Source of the DNA: Phycisphaera sp.
Lineage (GTDB): Bacteria; Planctomycetota; Phycisphaerae; Phycisphaerales; SM1A02
Length of the DNA stretch: 54,218 nucleotides
Direction: 5' to 3'
Assembly (NCBI GenBank): GCA_016124975.1
Contig: WGMP01000027.1
Location: 1-54,218, forward strand
The number at the start of each line of letters is the position of its first letter. Positions within the stretch are counted from its first letter, which is position 1. This document shows positions 1 to 7,865 of this stretch, piece by piece. A model generated the notes under the pieces. It did not search any database. It worked only from the letters and a program-made list of their open reading frames with translations, and had not been told where the DNA came from. The position numbers and the translations under genes were made by a program.

Positions 1-170
1 GCAGCCGCGCCCGCTCAGGCACAGCGCTGTCTAGCACCCGAGTGAGCGGCCGCAGCCGCGCCCGCTCAGGCACAGCGCTGTCTAGCACCCGAGTGAGCGG
101 CCGCAGCCGCGCCCGCTCAGGCACAGCGCTGTCTAGCACCAGAGGGAGCGGCCGCAGCCGCGACCGCTCA
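1..170. repeat. 51-bp tandem repeat with palindromic core
   Basis: Three full units start at 1, 52 and 103 and a partial one at 154, so the period is exactly 51 bp. Each unit holds the GC palindrome GAGCGGCCGCAGCCGCG and a second small palindrome, ACAGCGCTGT. The last copy runs into the stop codon of the M16 peptidase gene: read on the minus strand, that TGA is the first triplet of TGAGCGGTCGCGGCTGCGG. The same core recurs near 37.7, 38.2 and 46.9 kb. The array probably continues to the left of the window. Confidence 0.9.
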
Positions 171-1400
171 GATACGCGGCATCACGGCCACACGCACCAT
201 CGGCTCAAGCGGAAACTCCTCCGCGCACGCGCGCAGGTCGCCGAGCGTGATCCGCTCGATCCGCGCGACCTCTTCGTCGAGCGTCGAGTACGGAGCGCCG
301 TAGCCCCACAGCGTGCCGAGGCGGAACATGCGGCCCGCGGGCCGCTCCGACGCGACGGCGGCGCCCGTCGCGATGCGGCTGCGGGCGCGCACGAGGTCGT
401 CGTCGGTCAGCGAAGCGACCAGCGCGCCGAGTTCGCCGCGCAGCACGGCCTCAATCTCGTCGACCTTGTCCGGGTCGCACACCGCGAAGAGCGTCGAGTC
501 GCCCATGCCGTCGTGGCCGTCGTAGCTCGCGCTCGCCTCCTCGGCGAGGCCCTTCTCGACGAGGGCCCAGTGGAGCCGCGAGCCGTCGCCGCCCCCGAGC
601 ACATGCATCAGCATTCCAGCCGCGTAGCGACGGTCGTCCTGGATCGCGGGCGCGGGCATCGAGAGGATGAGGTAGGCGCGCGCCGTGTTGGCGAGCTCGA
701 CGGTCGCGTGCGCGGTAGAGGGCTTCCAGCGCGGATGCGCGCGCACCGGCTTCGCGGGCGCCCAGTGCCCGCAGAGCCGCGCCGCCTCGTCGACGAGCGC
801 ATCGAAGTCGAGACGACCAGCGGCGACGAGCACCGCGTTGTCGGGCGTGTAGCGATGGGTGAAGTAGTCGGCCATCTGCGCGCGCGTCAGCGCGGAGACG
901 CTGGCATGCGTTCCCAGCACGCGGTGCGCGAGCGGATGGCCCGCGTAGAGCCGCTCCATCATCGCCTCGTACCCGACCCAGAACGGCTGGTCGGCGTACA
1001 TCGCGATCTCCTCGAGGATCACGCCCTTCTCCTCGTCGAAGTCCTTCTCTCGGAGCGCGGGGCGCAGCATGTCCGCCAGGATGTCGAGCGCCTCGTGCAT
1101 CCGCTCTGGAAGCACATGGGCGTGGTAGGCCGTGAGCTCGTTGGTCGTGAAGGCGTTCTGGCTCGCGCCGATCTCGTCGAAGTCGCGGTTCACGTCTTCG
1201 GCTGTCCTGCGCTCGCTCCCCTTGAACATCATGTGCTCGAGGAAGTGCGACACGCCCATAAGCTCGACCGGCTCGTCGCGCGCGCCCGTCCGCACGAAGA
1301 ACCCGACCGCGGCGGTGTGCGCGGAGGGGTCGACCTCGGCCTGGATCTCGAGTCCGTTCGGGAGGCGGGCGGTTCTGTGCGCGATGGTCGAGACGGTCAT
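168..1400 (-). CDS. M16 family zinc peptidase (processing-protease type)
   Basis: A predicted 410-residue zinc metallopeptidase of the insulinase/mitochondrial-processing-peptidase family. The inverted zinc motif HFLEH is at about residues 52-56, inside SHFLEHMMFKG, and the third ligand is the glutamate of ILEEIAMY near residue 131, at the spacing expected for M16. The N-terminal half has the usual LPNGLEI...VGFFVRTGARDE strand order. The length fits a single-chain bacterial M16B protein that works as a dimer, often paired with an inactive partner; none is seen nearby. The ATG at 1400 is chosen over the upstream ATG at 1436 because a TACACT box ends 8 bases before it. No signal peptide is evident. 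The stop codon lies in the 51-bp repeat. Confidence 0.9.
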   Translation of the reverse strand: MTVSTIAHRTARLPNGLEIQAEVDPSAHTAAVGFFVRTGARDEPVELMGVSHFLEHMMFKGSERRTAEDVNRDFDEIGASQNAFTTNELTAYHAHVLPERMHEALDILADMLRPALREKDFDEEKGVILEEIAMYADQPFWVGYEAMMERLYAGHPLAHRVLGTHASVSALTRAQMADYFTHRYTPDNAVLVAAGRLDFDALVDEAARLCGHWAPAKPVRAHPRWKPSTAHATVELANTARAYLILSMPAPAIQDDRRYAAGMLMHVLGGGDGSRLHWALVEKGLAEEASASYDGHDGMGDSTLFAVCDPDKVDEIEAVLRGELGALVASLTDDDLVRARSRIATGAAVASERPAGRMFRLGTLWGYGAPYSTLDEEVARIERITLGDLRACAEEFPLEPMVRVAVMPRI

Positions 1401-1408
1401 TGGCGGCA

Positions 1409-1414
1409 AGTGTA
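1409..1414 (-). promoter_or_regulatory. TACACT -10-like box for the M16 gene
   Basis: On the minus strand TACACT ends 8 bases before the ATG at 1400, the spacing seen for several other genes here. No clear -35 box is visible. It would give a leaderless or nearly leaderless mRNA. Confidence 0.5.
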
Positions 1415-1471
1415 CGGCGGCGACGGCATCCGTCATTGCGCGGGGCGCTTCGGACGGCGCGCGGCATCGCC

Positions 1472-1477
1472 TACACT
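1472..1477 (+). promoter_or_regulatory. TACACT -10-like box for lipA
   Basis: TACACT ends 9 bases before the lipA ATG at 1487. There is no Shine-Dalgarno sequence in the gap, so transcription starting about 7 bases downstream would be leaderless. It is divergent from the equivalent box of the M16 gene. Confidence 0.55.
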
Positions 1478-1486
1478 TCGCGTCCG

Positions 1487-2605
1487 ATGTCAGGCGAGCC
1501 TACAGACACCAACGCTGCCCCGACGGCCATGCCTTCGCCCGAGGCGATCGCGCGCACGCTCGCGCGGCATCCACGCCCGCTCGGCGGCGACACGCAGCGC
1601 TCCGCGGGCGGGTCGAAGCTGAGCCTGACGGGCGAGGTCATCAACAACCGCGAGGCCGAGGCGCACCACCTGCGAATCCAGCGCAAGCCCGAGTGGCTGC
1701 GCGCGCGCGTCCCTGGCGGCGAGGGCTACGAGCGGCTCAAGAAGATCATCGACGAGCATCGCCTGCACACGGTCTGCCAGGAGGCGTCGTGCCCGAACAT
1801 GGGCGAGTGCTGGGGCCGCGGCACCGCGACCATCATGATCCTCGGCGACACCTGCACGCGCGCGTGCGGTTTCTGCAATGTGAAGACGGGGAAGCCGCCC
1901 GTCTACGACCTCGACGAGCCGCGCCGCGTGGCCGCGTCGCTTGCGCTCATGAAGCTCAAGCATGTCGTCATCACGAGCGTGAACCGCGACGAGCTGCCCG
2001 ACGGCGGCGCCGCGATCTGGGCCGAGACGATCGAACGCGTGCACGAGTCGTGCCCCGACATGTCCGTCGAGATCCTCGTCGGCGACTTCCAGGGCGACGA
2101 GAAGGCGATCCAGACGGTGTGCGACGCGCGCCCCGAGATCATCTCGCACAACATGGAGACGGTGCGCCGAATGCACCCCGCGGTGCGGCCGCAGGCGAAG
2201 TACGAGCGCTCGCTCGCCGTGCTGCGGCAGTTCAAGCGGAACGGACTCGTGACGAAGACGGGCATCATGGCGGGAATCGGCGAGCACGACGAGGAGATCC
2301 TCGAGCTCTTCGACGATGTCCGCGCCGCGAGCGACGCCGACATCATCACGGTCGGGCAGTACCTCCAGCCGACGCGCAACCATCTTCCGATTCACCGCTG
2401 GGTGCATCCCGACCAGTTCGCCATGTATCGCCGCGAGGCGCTTTCGCGCGGATTCAAGGTATGCGAGAGCGGACCGCTCGTGCGCTCGAGCTACCACGCC
2501 GAGGAGCAGGCCGCGATGCTGTCGGGCGCCGCGAAGGAAACGCACGAGGCGATGGCGGGACTCATCGCGCGCGGACGCGCGGGCCGCGATCCGTCGAACG
2601 CCTGA
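1487..2605 (+). CDS. lipA: Lipoyl synthase
   Basis: Radical-SAM enzyme that inserts two sulfurs into protein-bound octanoyl groups to make lipoate. Both iron-sulfur cluster motifs are visible: the auxiliary cluster cysteines in CQEASCPNMGEC and the radical-SAM CxxxCxxC in CTRACGFCNV. NRDELPDGG, GIMAGIGE and VGQYLQPTRNHLPIHRWV are family signatures. The 372 residues are longer than the usual 300-330 because of about 50 extra N-terminal residues. The ATG at 1487 is preferred over upstream in-frame codons because of the TACACT box just before it. A client lipoyl-domain protein, the E2 acyltransferase at 48523-49899, lies 46 kb away. No lipB is adjacent. Confidence 0.97.
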   Translation: MSGEPTDTNAAPTAMPSPEAIARTLARHPRPLGGDTQRSAGGSKLSLTGEVINNREAEAHHLRIQRKPEWLRARVPGGEGYERLKKIIDEHRLHTVCQEASCPNMGECWGRGTATIMILGDTCTRACGFCNVKTGKPPVYDLDEPRRVAASLALMKLKHVVITSVNRDELPDGGAAIWAETIERVHESCPDMSVEILVGDFQGDEKAIQTVCDARPEIISHNMETVRRMHPAVRPQAKYERSLAVLRQFKRNGLVTKTGIMAGIGEHDEEILELFDDVRAASDADIITVGQYLQPTRNHLPIHRWVHPDQFAMYRREALSRGFKVCESGPLVRSSYHAEEQAAMLSGAAKETHEAMAGLIARGRAGRDPSNA

Positions 2606-2611
2606 TGCCGG

Positions 2612-2631
2612 CGCGCGCGGCGAAGCGCGCG
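2612..2631. terminator. GC hairpin between convergent genes
   Basis: Seven-bp stem CGCGCGC (2612-2618) and GCGCGCG (2625-2631) with loop GGCGAA, seven bases after the lipA stop and before the end of the convergent gene. There is no T-tract, so termination activity is inferred only. Confidence 0.35.
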
Positions 2632-2656
2632 ACCGACTGCCCGCGACCCCGTGCGT

Positions 2657-3802
2657 TCATGAATGTCCGGCGTCGCCGGAGGGCTTCTTCTCTGCGTCCT
2701 TCGAGTCGGGTGCGGGCTTGTCTTCGTCCGCACCATCGGCCTTCGCCTTCTCGGCGTGGCGATCGGACGCGGCCTCCGCGGCCTCGGCGTCCGCGACCTG
2801 AGTGAAGTCGATGGGGCCGATGCCCTCGTAGGCGGCCGAGCGCAGCGCGAGCGCCCAGGCCACGGGCATGGCGAACAGCATCGTCAGCGCGAACGCGCTC
2901 ACGATCAGCTTGGCGTTCTCGGGAACGAAGCGCATCGGGTACGAGAGGATCCTGACAAGAAGCGACGGCCCCTCGGCAGCGCCGTCCGCGGCAGCGGCTG
3001 CATCCGCCTCCTTCGACTTCGGCTTCGCCGGTTCCTTCGCGGGTTCCTTCGCGGGTTCCTTGGGCTTCTCGAGCTTGATCTCGGCGGGCTTCGGCTGCTC
3101 GGGCTCGGGCTTCGGCGCGTGCTCCGCCTCCGCAGGCGCCTTCTCGACGGTGACCTTCCCCTCGGTCGGCTCGGGCGCCTTCTCGACCTTGATCGATCCG
3201 AGCGACACATCGGGCGCCGTCTCGACCTTCAGCACCGTGTCGACCTGCTCGGGCGCCGCCTCCACCTTCAGGACGCTGTCGACCTGCGCGGGTCCCGCTT
3301 CGACCTTCACGGAGCCAGACGACTCCTCGGATCTCTTCTCCTCGACAACCTTCGGCGCATCCTCGGCGGCCTTCGGAGCCATGCGCGGCGCGGGCACCGG
3401 AGGCACGGCGGGCTTGGGCGCCGACTTCGGCATCGCCACCTTGTTCTTCGAGAGCGCCTGCGCGAGCGCCTTGTCGATCTTCTCGTGCTTCTTTGCGAGC
3501 GTCTTCGGATCGAAGATCGACTCGAGCGTCTTTCCGAGGAGACCGTTGGTCGAGCTGAGGAGCGCGTTCGTCTCGTGCGAGAGGATCTCGTTGATCTCCT
3601 TCAGCAGCGGCGCCACGAGATCTTCGCGCGACTGCGCCGCCGACGAACGCAACGCATCGCGCGCCGGGGTCTTGAGATTCTCAATCTCCTTCTCGAGCGT
3701 CGCGAAGGTGTCGAGCACCTCCGACGGATCGCCGCCCTCGTGCGGCGGCGGCACGCGCGGAGCCGTGGGATCCGTCTCGGGGCTGGTGTTGGCGTCGCCC
3801 AT
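2657..3802 (-). CDS. Repeat-rich single-pass membrane protein, unknown function
   Basis: Not recognised as a named family. The 381-residue product has a helical, charged N-terminal half (about residues 25-130, with EILSHETNALLSS) and then a low-complexity middle. That middle is built from KVExAP units (VKVEAGPAQVDS, VLKVEAAPEQVDT, VLKVETAPDVSLGS, IKVEKAP), followed by a PKPEPEQPKP stretch and EPAK triplicates. One strong transmembrane helix (LIVSAFALTMLFAMPVAWAL) is near residues 305-325, and the tail is acidic and lysine-rich. A surface or periplasm-spanning role, as in TonB-like linkers, is possible but unproven. The ATG at 3802 is preferred over one at 4021 because the extra stretch crosses the divergent PilZ gene start and a GATAAC box lies 5 bases before it. 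Confidence 0.7.
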   Translation of the reverse strand: MGDANTSPETDPTAPRVPPPHEGGDPSEVLDTFATLEKEIENLKTPARDALRSSAAQSREDLVAPLLKEINEILSHETNALLSSTNGLLGKTLESIFDPKTLAKKHEKIDKALAQALSKNKVAMPKSAPKPAVPPVPAPRMAPKAAEDAPKVVEEKRSEESSGSVKVEAGPAQVDSVLKVEAAPEQVDTVLKVETAPDVSLGSIKVEKAPEPTEGKVTVEKAPAEAEHAPKPEPEQPKPAEIKLEKPKEPAKEPAKEPAKPKSKEADAAAAADGAAEGPSLLVRILSYPMRFVPENAKLIVSAFALTMLFAMPVAWALALRSAAYEGIGPIDFTQVADAEAAEAASDRHAEKAKADGADEDKPAPDSKDAEKKPSGDAGHS

Positions 3803-3998
3803 GTCCCCGTTATCGGCAGGAATCTTCGGCGACTCGACCGAAACGGCCTGGCCCTGCGGATTTGCGCGTCGTCCGCCCGTCAAGCTCCGCCAAAGCCTCC
3901 AAACGCCGCGGAATTCGCCGTTCTGCGGCGTCGCGCCAAAGTCGGGCGCCGTGGAAGCCGTTCTCAACCGTGGAGACACCGCTCCGAGGAGGTCCGCA

Positions 3999-4340
3999 AT
4001 GTCCGAACGATCGCATCCCAATCACCGCACGGCCCACGACGAGCGCCGGCGGGCGCGCCGCGTCATCCTGCCCGCGCAGATCGTGATCCGATGGGAGTGG
4101 AGCGGACAGATGGAGCAGGTGAAGCTCGTCGACTTCTCGGCGTCGGGATTCAGGTTCCGAACGCCGAACGGCGTGCTGAACGGCGAGATCGGACGCGCCA
4201 TCAGCATCAAGCCCGAGGGAACGCCCGTCGACGCGGAATTCGTGGTGGTCTGGAGCCGCGAGTACGGCCTTCTCGGCCCTCACGGACAGGAGTGCGGCGC
4301 GCAGTTCGTCGACTCTCGCGCGCAGCGGCGCCAGCGCTGA
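3999..4340 (+). CDS. PilZ domain protein
   Basis: A 113-residue stand-alone PilZ domain, the small beta-barrel that binds cyclic di-GMP. The arginine motif is present as RRRARRV near residues 16-22 and the second motif as DFSASG near residues 44-49, matching the (D/N)xSxxG consensus, so ligand binding is plausible. The rest follows PilZ order up to ECGAQFVD. It has no partner domain. The start is well supported by a GAGGAGGT Shine-Dalgarno sequence at 3985-3992, an unusually strong one for this window. It is divergent from the repeat-rich membrane protein. What it controls cannot be read from the neighbours. Confidence 0.9.
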   Translation: MSERSHPNHRTAHDERRRARRVILPAQIVIRWEWSGQMEQVKLVDFSASGFRFRTPNGVLNGEIGRAISIKPEGTPVDAEFVVVWSREYGLLGPHGQECGAQFVDSRAQRRQR

Positions 4341-4383
4341 GGCGATTGCGGGGAAGGCGCGGCCGCGCGACAATGCGCGGCGC

Positions 4384-5286
4384 ATGGAGATGGCGAACAA
4401 GCGGAACACCGCGGCGCCGCGCGGCGCCGCGCGTGCGCCGCTCGAACTGATCGTCAATGTCGACGATCTTGGCCTGCATCCAGCGGTGCGGCGCGCGGTC
4501 GAAGCGTGCGCGGCGGCCGGCACCGTGACGAGCGCGAGCGTGCTTGCGAACGGGCCCGACCTCGGTGCAGTGCGGCCGGTCGCTGGCGTCTCGCTCGGCG
4601 CGCACCTCAACATCCTGCGCGGTCCGCCGATCTCGCCTGCCCGAGAGGTGCGATCGCTCGTCGGAGCCGACGGCAACTTCGTGGGAAGCGCGTCGGCGCT
4701 TGCATGGCGCGCGGCGCGCGGCGCGCTCCGTCACGAGGAGGTGCGGCTCGAGTGGTCGAGGCAGATCGCCGCCCTCCGAGAGCGGGGGCTCGTTCTCTCG
4801 CATGTCGACGGCGAGAAGCATACGCATTGCCTCCCCGGCCTTTTCTCCATCGCGTGCGCGGTCGCCGCCGAGCACGGAATCCGCTGGGTGCGCCGCAGCG
4901 ACGAGCGCTTCGGGAACCTCCGCATCGGAGCGCCCGCCGTTCGCCGCGCCGTGCTGCGCGCCCTGTGCGTGTCCGCGCGCACGACCGCCGCGACCGAGTC
5001 GACCGACGCCGTGTGGGGCATCGCCGAGCAGGGAAGGTCGTTCACGGCCGCGGCCTGCGAGCGTGCGCTCGCGGGCATTGGCGCGCGCCGCATCGAGGTC
5101 GTCTGCCACCCGGGCGACCGTCACGAAGGCGACCCCGCCCTTCCTCCGTCGTTCGGTAGGATGCGCGTCCACGAGCTGTGGGCGCCCGAGTTCGAGAGTC
5201 TTCGCGACGGCTCGTGGCTCGCCGCCGCGGCGCGCAACCGCTGGAGGCTCGTGAACTTCGAGTCCGTCTCGTCCGACGCCCGCTGA
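4384..5286 (+). CDS. YdjC/ChbG-like carbohydrate deacetylase
   Basis: Predicted metal-dependent deacetylase of acetylated sugars (YdjC family, which includes chitooligosaccharide deacetylase ChbG and hopanoid HpnK). Family motifs in order are NVDDLG near residues 25-30, LGAHLNI near 72-78 and SHVDGEKHTH near 139-148, which together give the aspartate and histidine metal ligands. VCHPGD appears near the C-terminus. There is no signal peptide, so it is cytoplasmic. It lies nine bases upstream of a polyprenyl-type glycosyltransferase, the usual company of HpnK-like enzymes, which suggests action on a lipid-linked N-acetyl sugar rather than chitin. A GACAAT -10-like box ends 9 bases before the ATG. 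A second ATG at 4390 is possible. Confidence 0.88.
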   Translation: MEMANKRNTAAPRGAARAPLELIVNVDDLGLHPAVRRAVEACAAAGTVTSASVLANGPDLGAVRPVAGVSLGAHLNILRGPPISPAREVRSLVGADGNFVGSASALAWRAARGALRHEEVRLEWSRQIAALRERGLVLSHVDGEKHTHCLPGLFSIACAVAAEHGIRWVRRSDERFGNLRIGAPAVRRAVLRALCVSARTTAATESTDAVWGIAEQGRSFTAAACERALAGIGARRIEVVCHPGDRHEGDPALPPSFGRMRVHELWAPEFESLRDGSWLAAAARNRWRLVNFESVSSDAR

Positions 5287-5295
5287 AGACCGCCG

Positions 5296-6303
5296 ATGCA
5301 TCCAGAATCGTCCGCCGCACACGCCGCCGCCCGCGACGCGACCATCGCGATCTCGGTCGTGACGCCCATGCACAACGAGGAGCTGTGCGTGGAGGAGTTC
5401 CTGCGCCGCACCGACGCGGCGCTCCGCGCGATCGGCAGGCCGCATGAGATCGTCATCGTCTCCGACGGCTCGACCGACCGCACCGAGGAGCTGCTGCGCG
5501 CGTCGGCGTCGCGCTATCCGTCGCTGCGCGCGGTGTTCCTTGCGCGCAACGTCGGCCAGTGCAGCGCGCTCTACGCGGGAATCCAGCATTCGCGCGGCCG
5601 CGTGGTCGTCGTCGCAGACGGCGACCTGCAGCACCGCCCCGAGGACATCCATCTTCTGATCGCGAAGATGGACGAGGGCCACACGCTGGTCTCGGGCTCG
5701 CGCCGCGACCGAAGCCACGAGAGGCTCTCGAAGCGCCTGCCGAGCCGCATCGCCAACAAGCTGCTGCGGGCGGTCACGGGCTGCGAGATCCGCGACATGG
5801 GCGGGTTCAAGGCGATCGACGGCGACATGGCGCGCTCGCTGCGCCTGCGGCCGGGCCACCATCGGCTGCTTCCCGCGCTCGTACACATGCGCGGCGGCTC
5901 GACCGCCGAGGTGTTCGTCGAGGCCCAGGAGCGCTTCGCGGGGAAGAGCCACTACGGAATCTCGCGGTCATTCGATGTCTTGTTTGACATCGTCATGCTT
6001 GGTTTCCAATCAAGCTTCAAGGCGCGGCCGCTCTATCTCTTTGGCCGGATCGGCATCGCGCTCCTCCTCGTCGACTGCGTCGTCATGCCGTGGCTTCTCT
6101 ACGAGAAGTTCGCCCTCGGCGTCGACATGGGAACCCGCCCCCCGTTTCTCGTGGCGATCATGTTGTTCCTCGCCGCGCTCTTCTTCCTGGCGATGGGCTT
6201 CGTGCTCGAGCTCCTGAGCGACGCCAACAACGCCATCGGCGGGACGAAGCCGTACGTGGTCCGTGATCGGATTGATTCATGCAGCTCCGGAAACCAGAGA
6301 TGA
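5296..6303 (+). CDS. Family 2 glycosyltransferase with two membrane helices
   Basis: A 335-residue GT2 enzyme of the dolichol-phosphate-mannose synthase/ArnC/GtrB type, expected to move a sugar from a nucleotide donor to a polyprenyl phosphate at the inner membrane. Visible motifs are SVVTPMHNEE near 22-31, IVSDGSTDRT near 53-62, the DxD-like DGDLQHRPED near 107-116 and the GFKAIDG acceptor loop. FAGKSHYGISR precedes two hydrophobic helices at about 245-270 and 285-310, where GtrB-type enzymes are anchored. It is co-transcribed with the deacetylase upstream, and its TGA overlaps the ATG of the porin gene (ATGA). Confidence 0.92.
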   Translation: MHPESSAAHAAARDATIAISVVTPMHNEELCVEEFLRRTDAALRAIGRPHEIVIVSDGSTDRTEELLRASASRYPSLRAVFLARNVGQCSALYAGIQHSRGRVVVVADGDLQHRPEDIHLLIAKMDEGHTLVSGSRRDRSHERLSKRLPSRIANKLLRAVTGCEIRDMGGFKAIDGDMARSLRLRPGHHRLLPALVHMRGGSTAEVFVEAQERFAGKSHYGISRSFDVLFDIVMLGFQSSFKARPLYLFGRIGIALLLVDCVVMPWLLYEKFALGVDMGTRPPFLVAIMLFLAALFFLAMGFVLELLSDANNAIGGTKPYVVRDRIDSCSSGNQR

Positions 6304-7850
6304 ACGCAAAACTCCGTCTTGCGATGGCGGTCTCCCTTGTCCCCGGCTTCGCCGCGCATGCGGACGACGGCGCCGACCTCAGGCGCGCGCTGGCGGAGAT
6401 CGAGTCGCTCCGCGTCCAGAACGACGCCCTCGCCGCCAAGGTCGACCGGCTCGAGGAGCGTGTCGCGGCCGACGGCGAGTGGCTCACCGAGCGTCGTGCG
6501 CAGGAGATCCGCGCCATCGTCGGCGATGTGCTCGGCGACGCGTCCTCGCGAGCATCGCTCGCCGCAGACGGGGCGACCGCGGGGTACGACGCCTCGAAGG
6601 GCGCGTTTGTCGCGAGCGCCGACGGCAGCTTCAGGCTCGGGCTCAAGGGCGACATGCAGATCCGCTGGGCCTACAGCGGCCGCGACATCGGCACCGCAGC
6701 GGCCGCGCAGGGCTCGCCCGCGAGCACCGCGTCGGACGACTCGTGGGGCTTCGAGCTGAGGCGGTCGCGCCTCGCGCTCTTCGGGCATGTGATCGACCCG
6801 AGCTGGTCGTACGAGCTGCGGCTCGCCTTCAACCGCACCGCCACGGGGAGCTCGAACGCCGCGATGGAGGAGGCGTACTTCGAGAAAGACTTCGGCGGCG
6901 GCGTTTCGCTGCGCGCGGGTCAGTTCAAGGCGCCGTTCCTGCGCGAGGAGCTCGTCCCCTCCACCGCGCAGATGGCGGTCGAGCGATCGGCCGTGAACGA
7001 TCTCTTCTCGCCGAGCCGAGCCCAGGGCGTCAGGCTCGCCTGGGAGGAGCAGGACTTCAGGATCGAGGGATTCTTCGGCGACGCGCTGCGTGCCAACGGC
7101 ACGGGGCCCTACTCGATCACGACGGCCGGCATCGGCCCGCTCAACGCGGGCGCCGCGCTCGGCGTCGCAAGCTCGCAGAACACAGGCTTCAACCTGAACC
7201 AGTCGAGCTACGCCTTCGCGGCGCGCGCCGAATGGAAGCCGCTCGGCGAGTGGAGGCAGTTCCGCGACATGCGCAGTCTCCGTGGCGAAGAGGCGGGCGT
7301 GCTCCTTGGCCTCGGCGGCTATGCGCAGCAGGTGGACGCCGTGACCGCCACGGACGGCGCCTCGCCCGATGTCCTCTGGAGCATGACGGCCGACGCCTCG
7401 ATCGACCTCGGCGGCGCGAACATCCTCGTGTACGGCGTCTACCGCAGCGTGTCGCTGCACGCGGCGCAGCCTGTGCGCGGGGGCGGAAGCGACGACTCGC
7501 TCGACCAGTGGGGCGCGGTCGTCCAGGGCGGCGTCTTCGTCACCGACGACGTCGAGCTCTTCGCGCGCTACGAGATCGGAGACAGCGACACGGACCGCTA
7601 CCGCACGCAGGCGACCGCGCTCGCCGCGTCGGGCGGCGACCTCAGCCTCGCGACCGTCGGCGTGAACTGGTGGCCTGCGGGCTCGCGCAACACACGCATC
7701 AAGTGGACCACCGACGTCAGCTACGGCTTCGAGTCGCTCGTCGACTTCTCGCCGTCCGGCGCGGACATCCTTCCTGACTACACTGCCTCGGGCGGCGCGA
7801 CCTCCGACGGCCAGTGGATCGTGCGGTCGCAGCTCCAGTTCATGTTCTGA
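6300..7850 (+). CDS. Porin of the phosphate-selective Porin_O_P family
   Basis: Outer-membrane beta-barrel, 516 residues. The start at 6300 gives a standard signal peptide (MNAKLRLAMAVSLVPGFAAHA), while the in-frame ATG at 6279 would spoil it; the ATG overlaps the previous stop as ATGA. A short coiled coil follows (about 30-55, RALAEIESLRVQNDALAAKVDRL shortened here), the usual periplasmic trimerisation segment. The barrel then begins with FRLGLKGDMQIRW and FELRRSRLALFGHV, both typical of OprP/OprO relatives, and the protein ends in aromatic QLQFMF. With a PstS-like protein two genes downstream, phosphate or another oxyanion is the likely cargo, but planctomycete relatives vary in substrate. 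Confidence 0.85.
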   Translation: MNAKLRLAMAVSLVPGFAAHADDGADLRRALAEIESLRVQNDALAAKVDRLEERVAADGEWLTERRAQEIRAIVGDVLGDASSRASLAADGATAGYDASKGAFVASADGSFRLGLKGDMQIRWAYSGRDIGTAAAAQGSPASTASDDSWGFELRRSRLALFGHVIDPSWSYELRLAFNRTATGSSNAAMEEAYFEKDFGGGVSLRAGQFKAPFLREELVPSTAQMAVERSAVNDLFSPSRAQGVRLAWEEQDFRIEGFFGDALRANGTGPYSITTAGIGPLNAGAALGVASSQNTGFNLNQSSYAFAARAEWKPLGEWRQFRDMRSLRGEEAGVLLGLGGYAQQVDAVTATDGASPDVLWSMTADASIDLGGANILVYGVYRSVSLHAAQPVRGGGSDDSLDQWGAVVQGGVFVTDDVELFARYEIGDSDTDRYRTQATALAASGGDLSLATVGVNWWPAGSRNTRIKWTTDVSYGFESLVDFSPSGADILPDYTASGGATSDGQWIVRSQLQFMF

Positions 7851-7865
7851 CGCGGGCCAAGCAGC

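Noticed and set aside
42-1622. Long plus-strand frame over the M16 gene and tandem repeat
   Set aside because: It starts in the 51-bp repeat and is antisense to a gene with an intact HFLEH motif; no recognisable domain.
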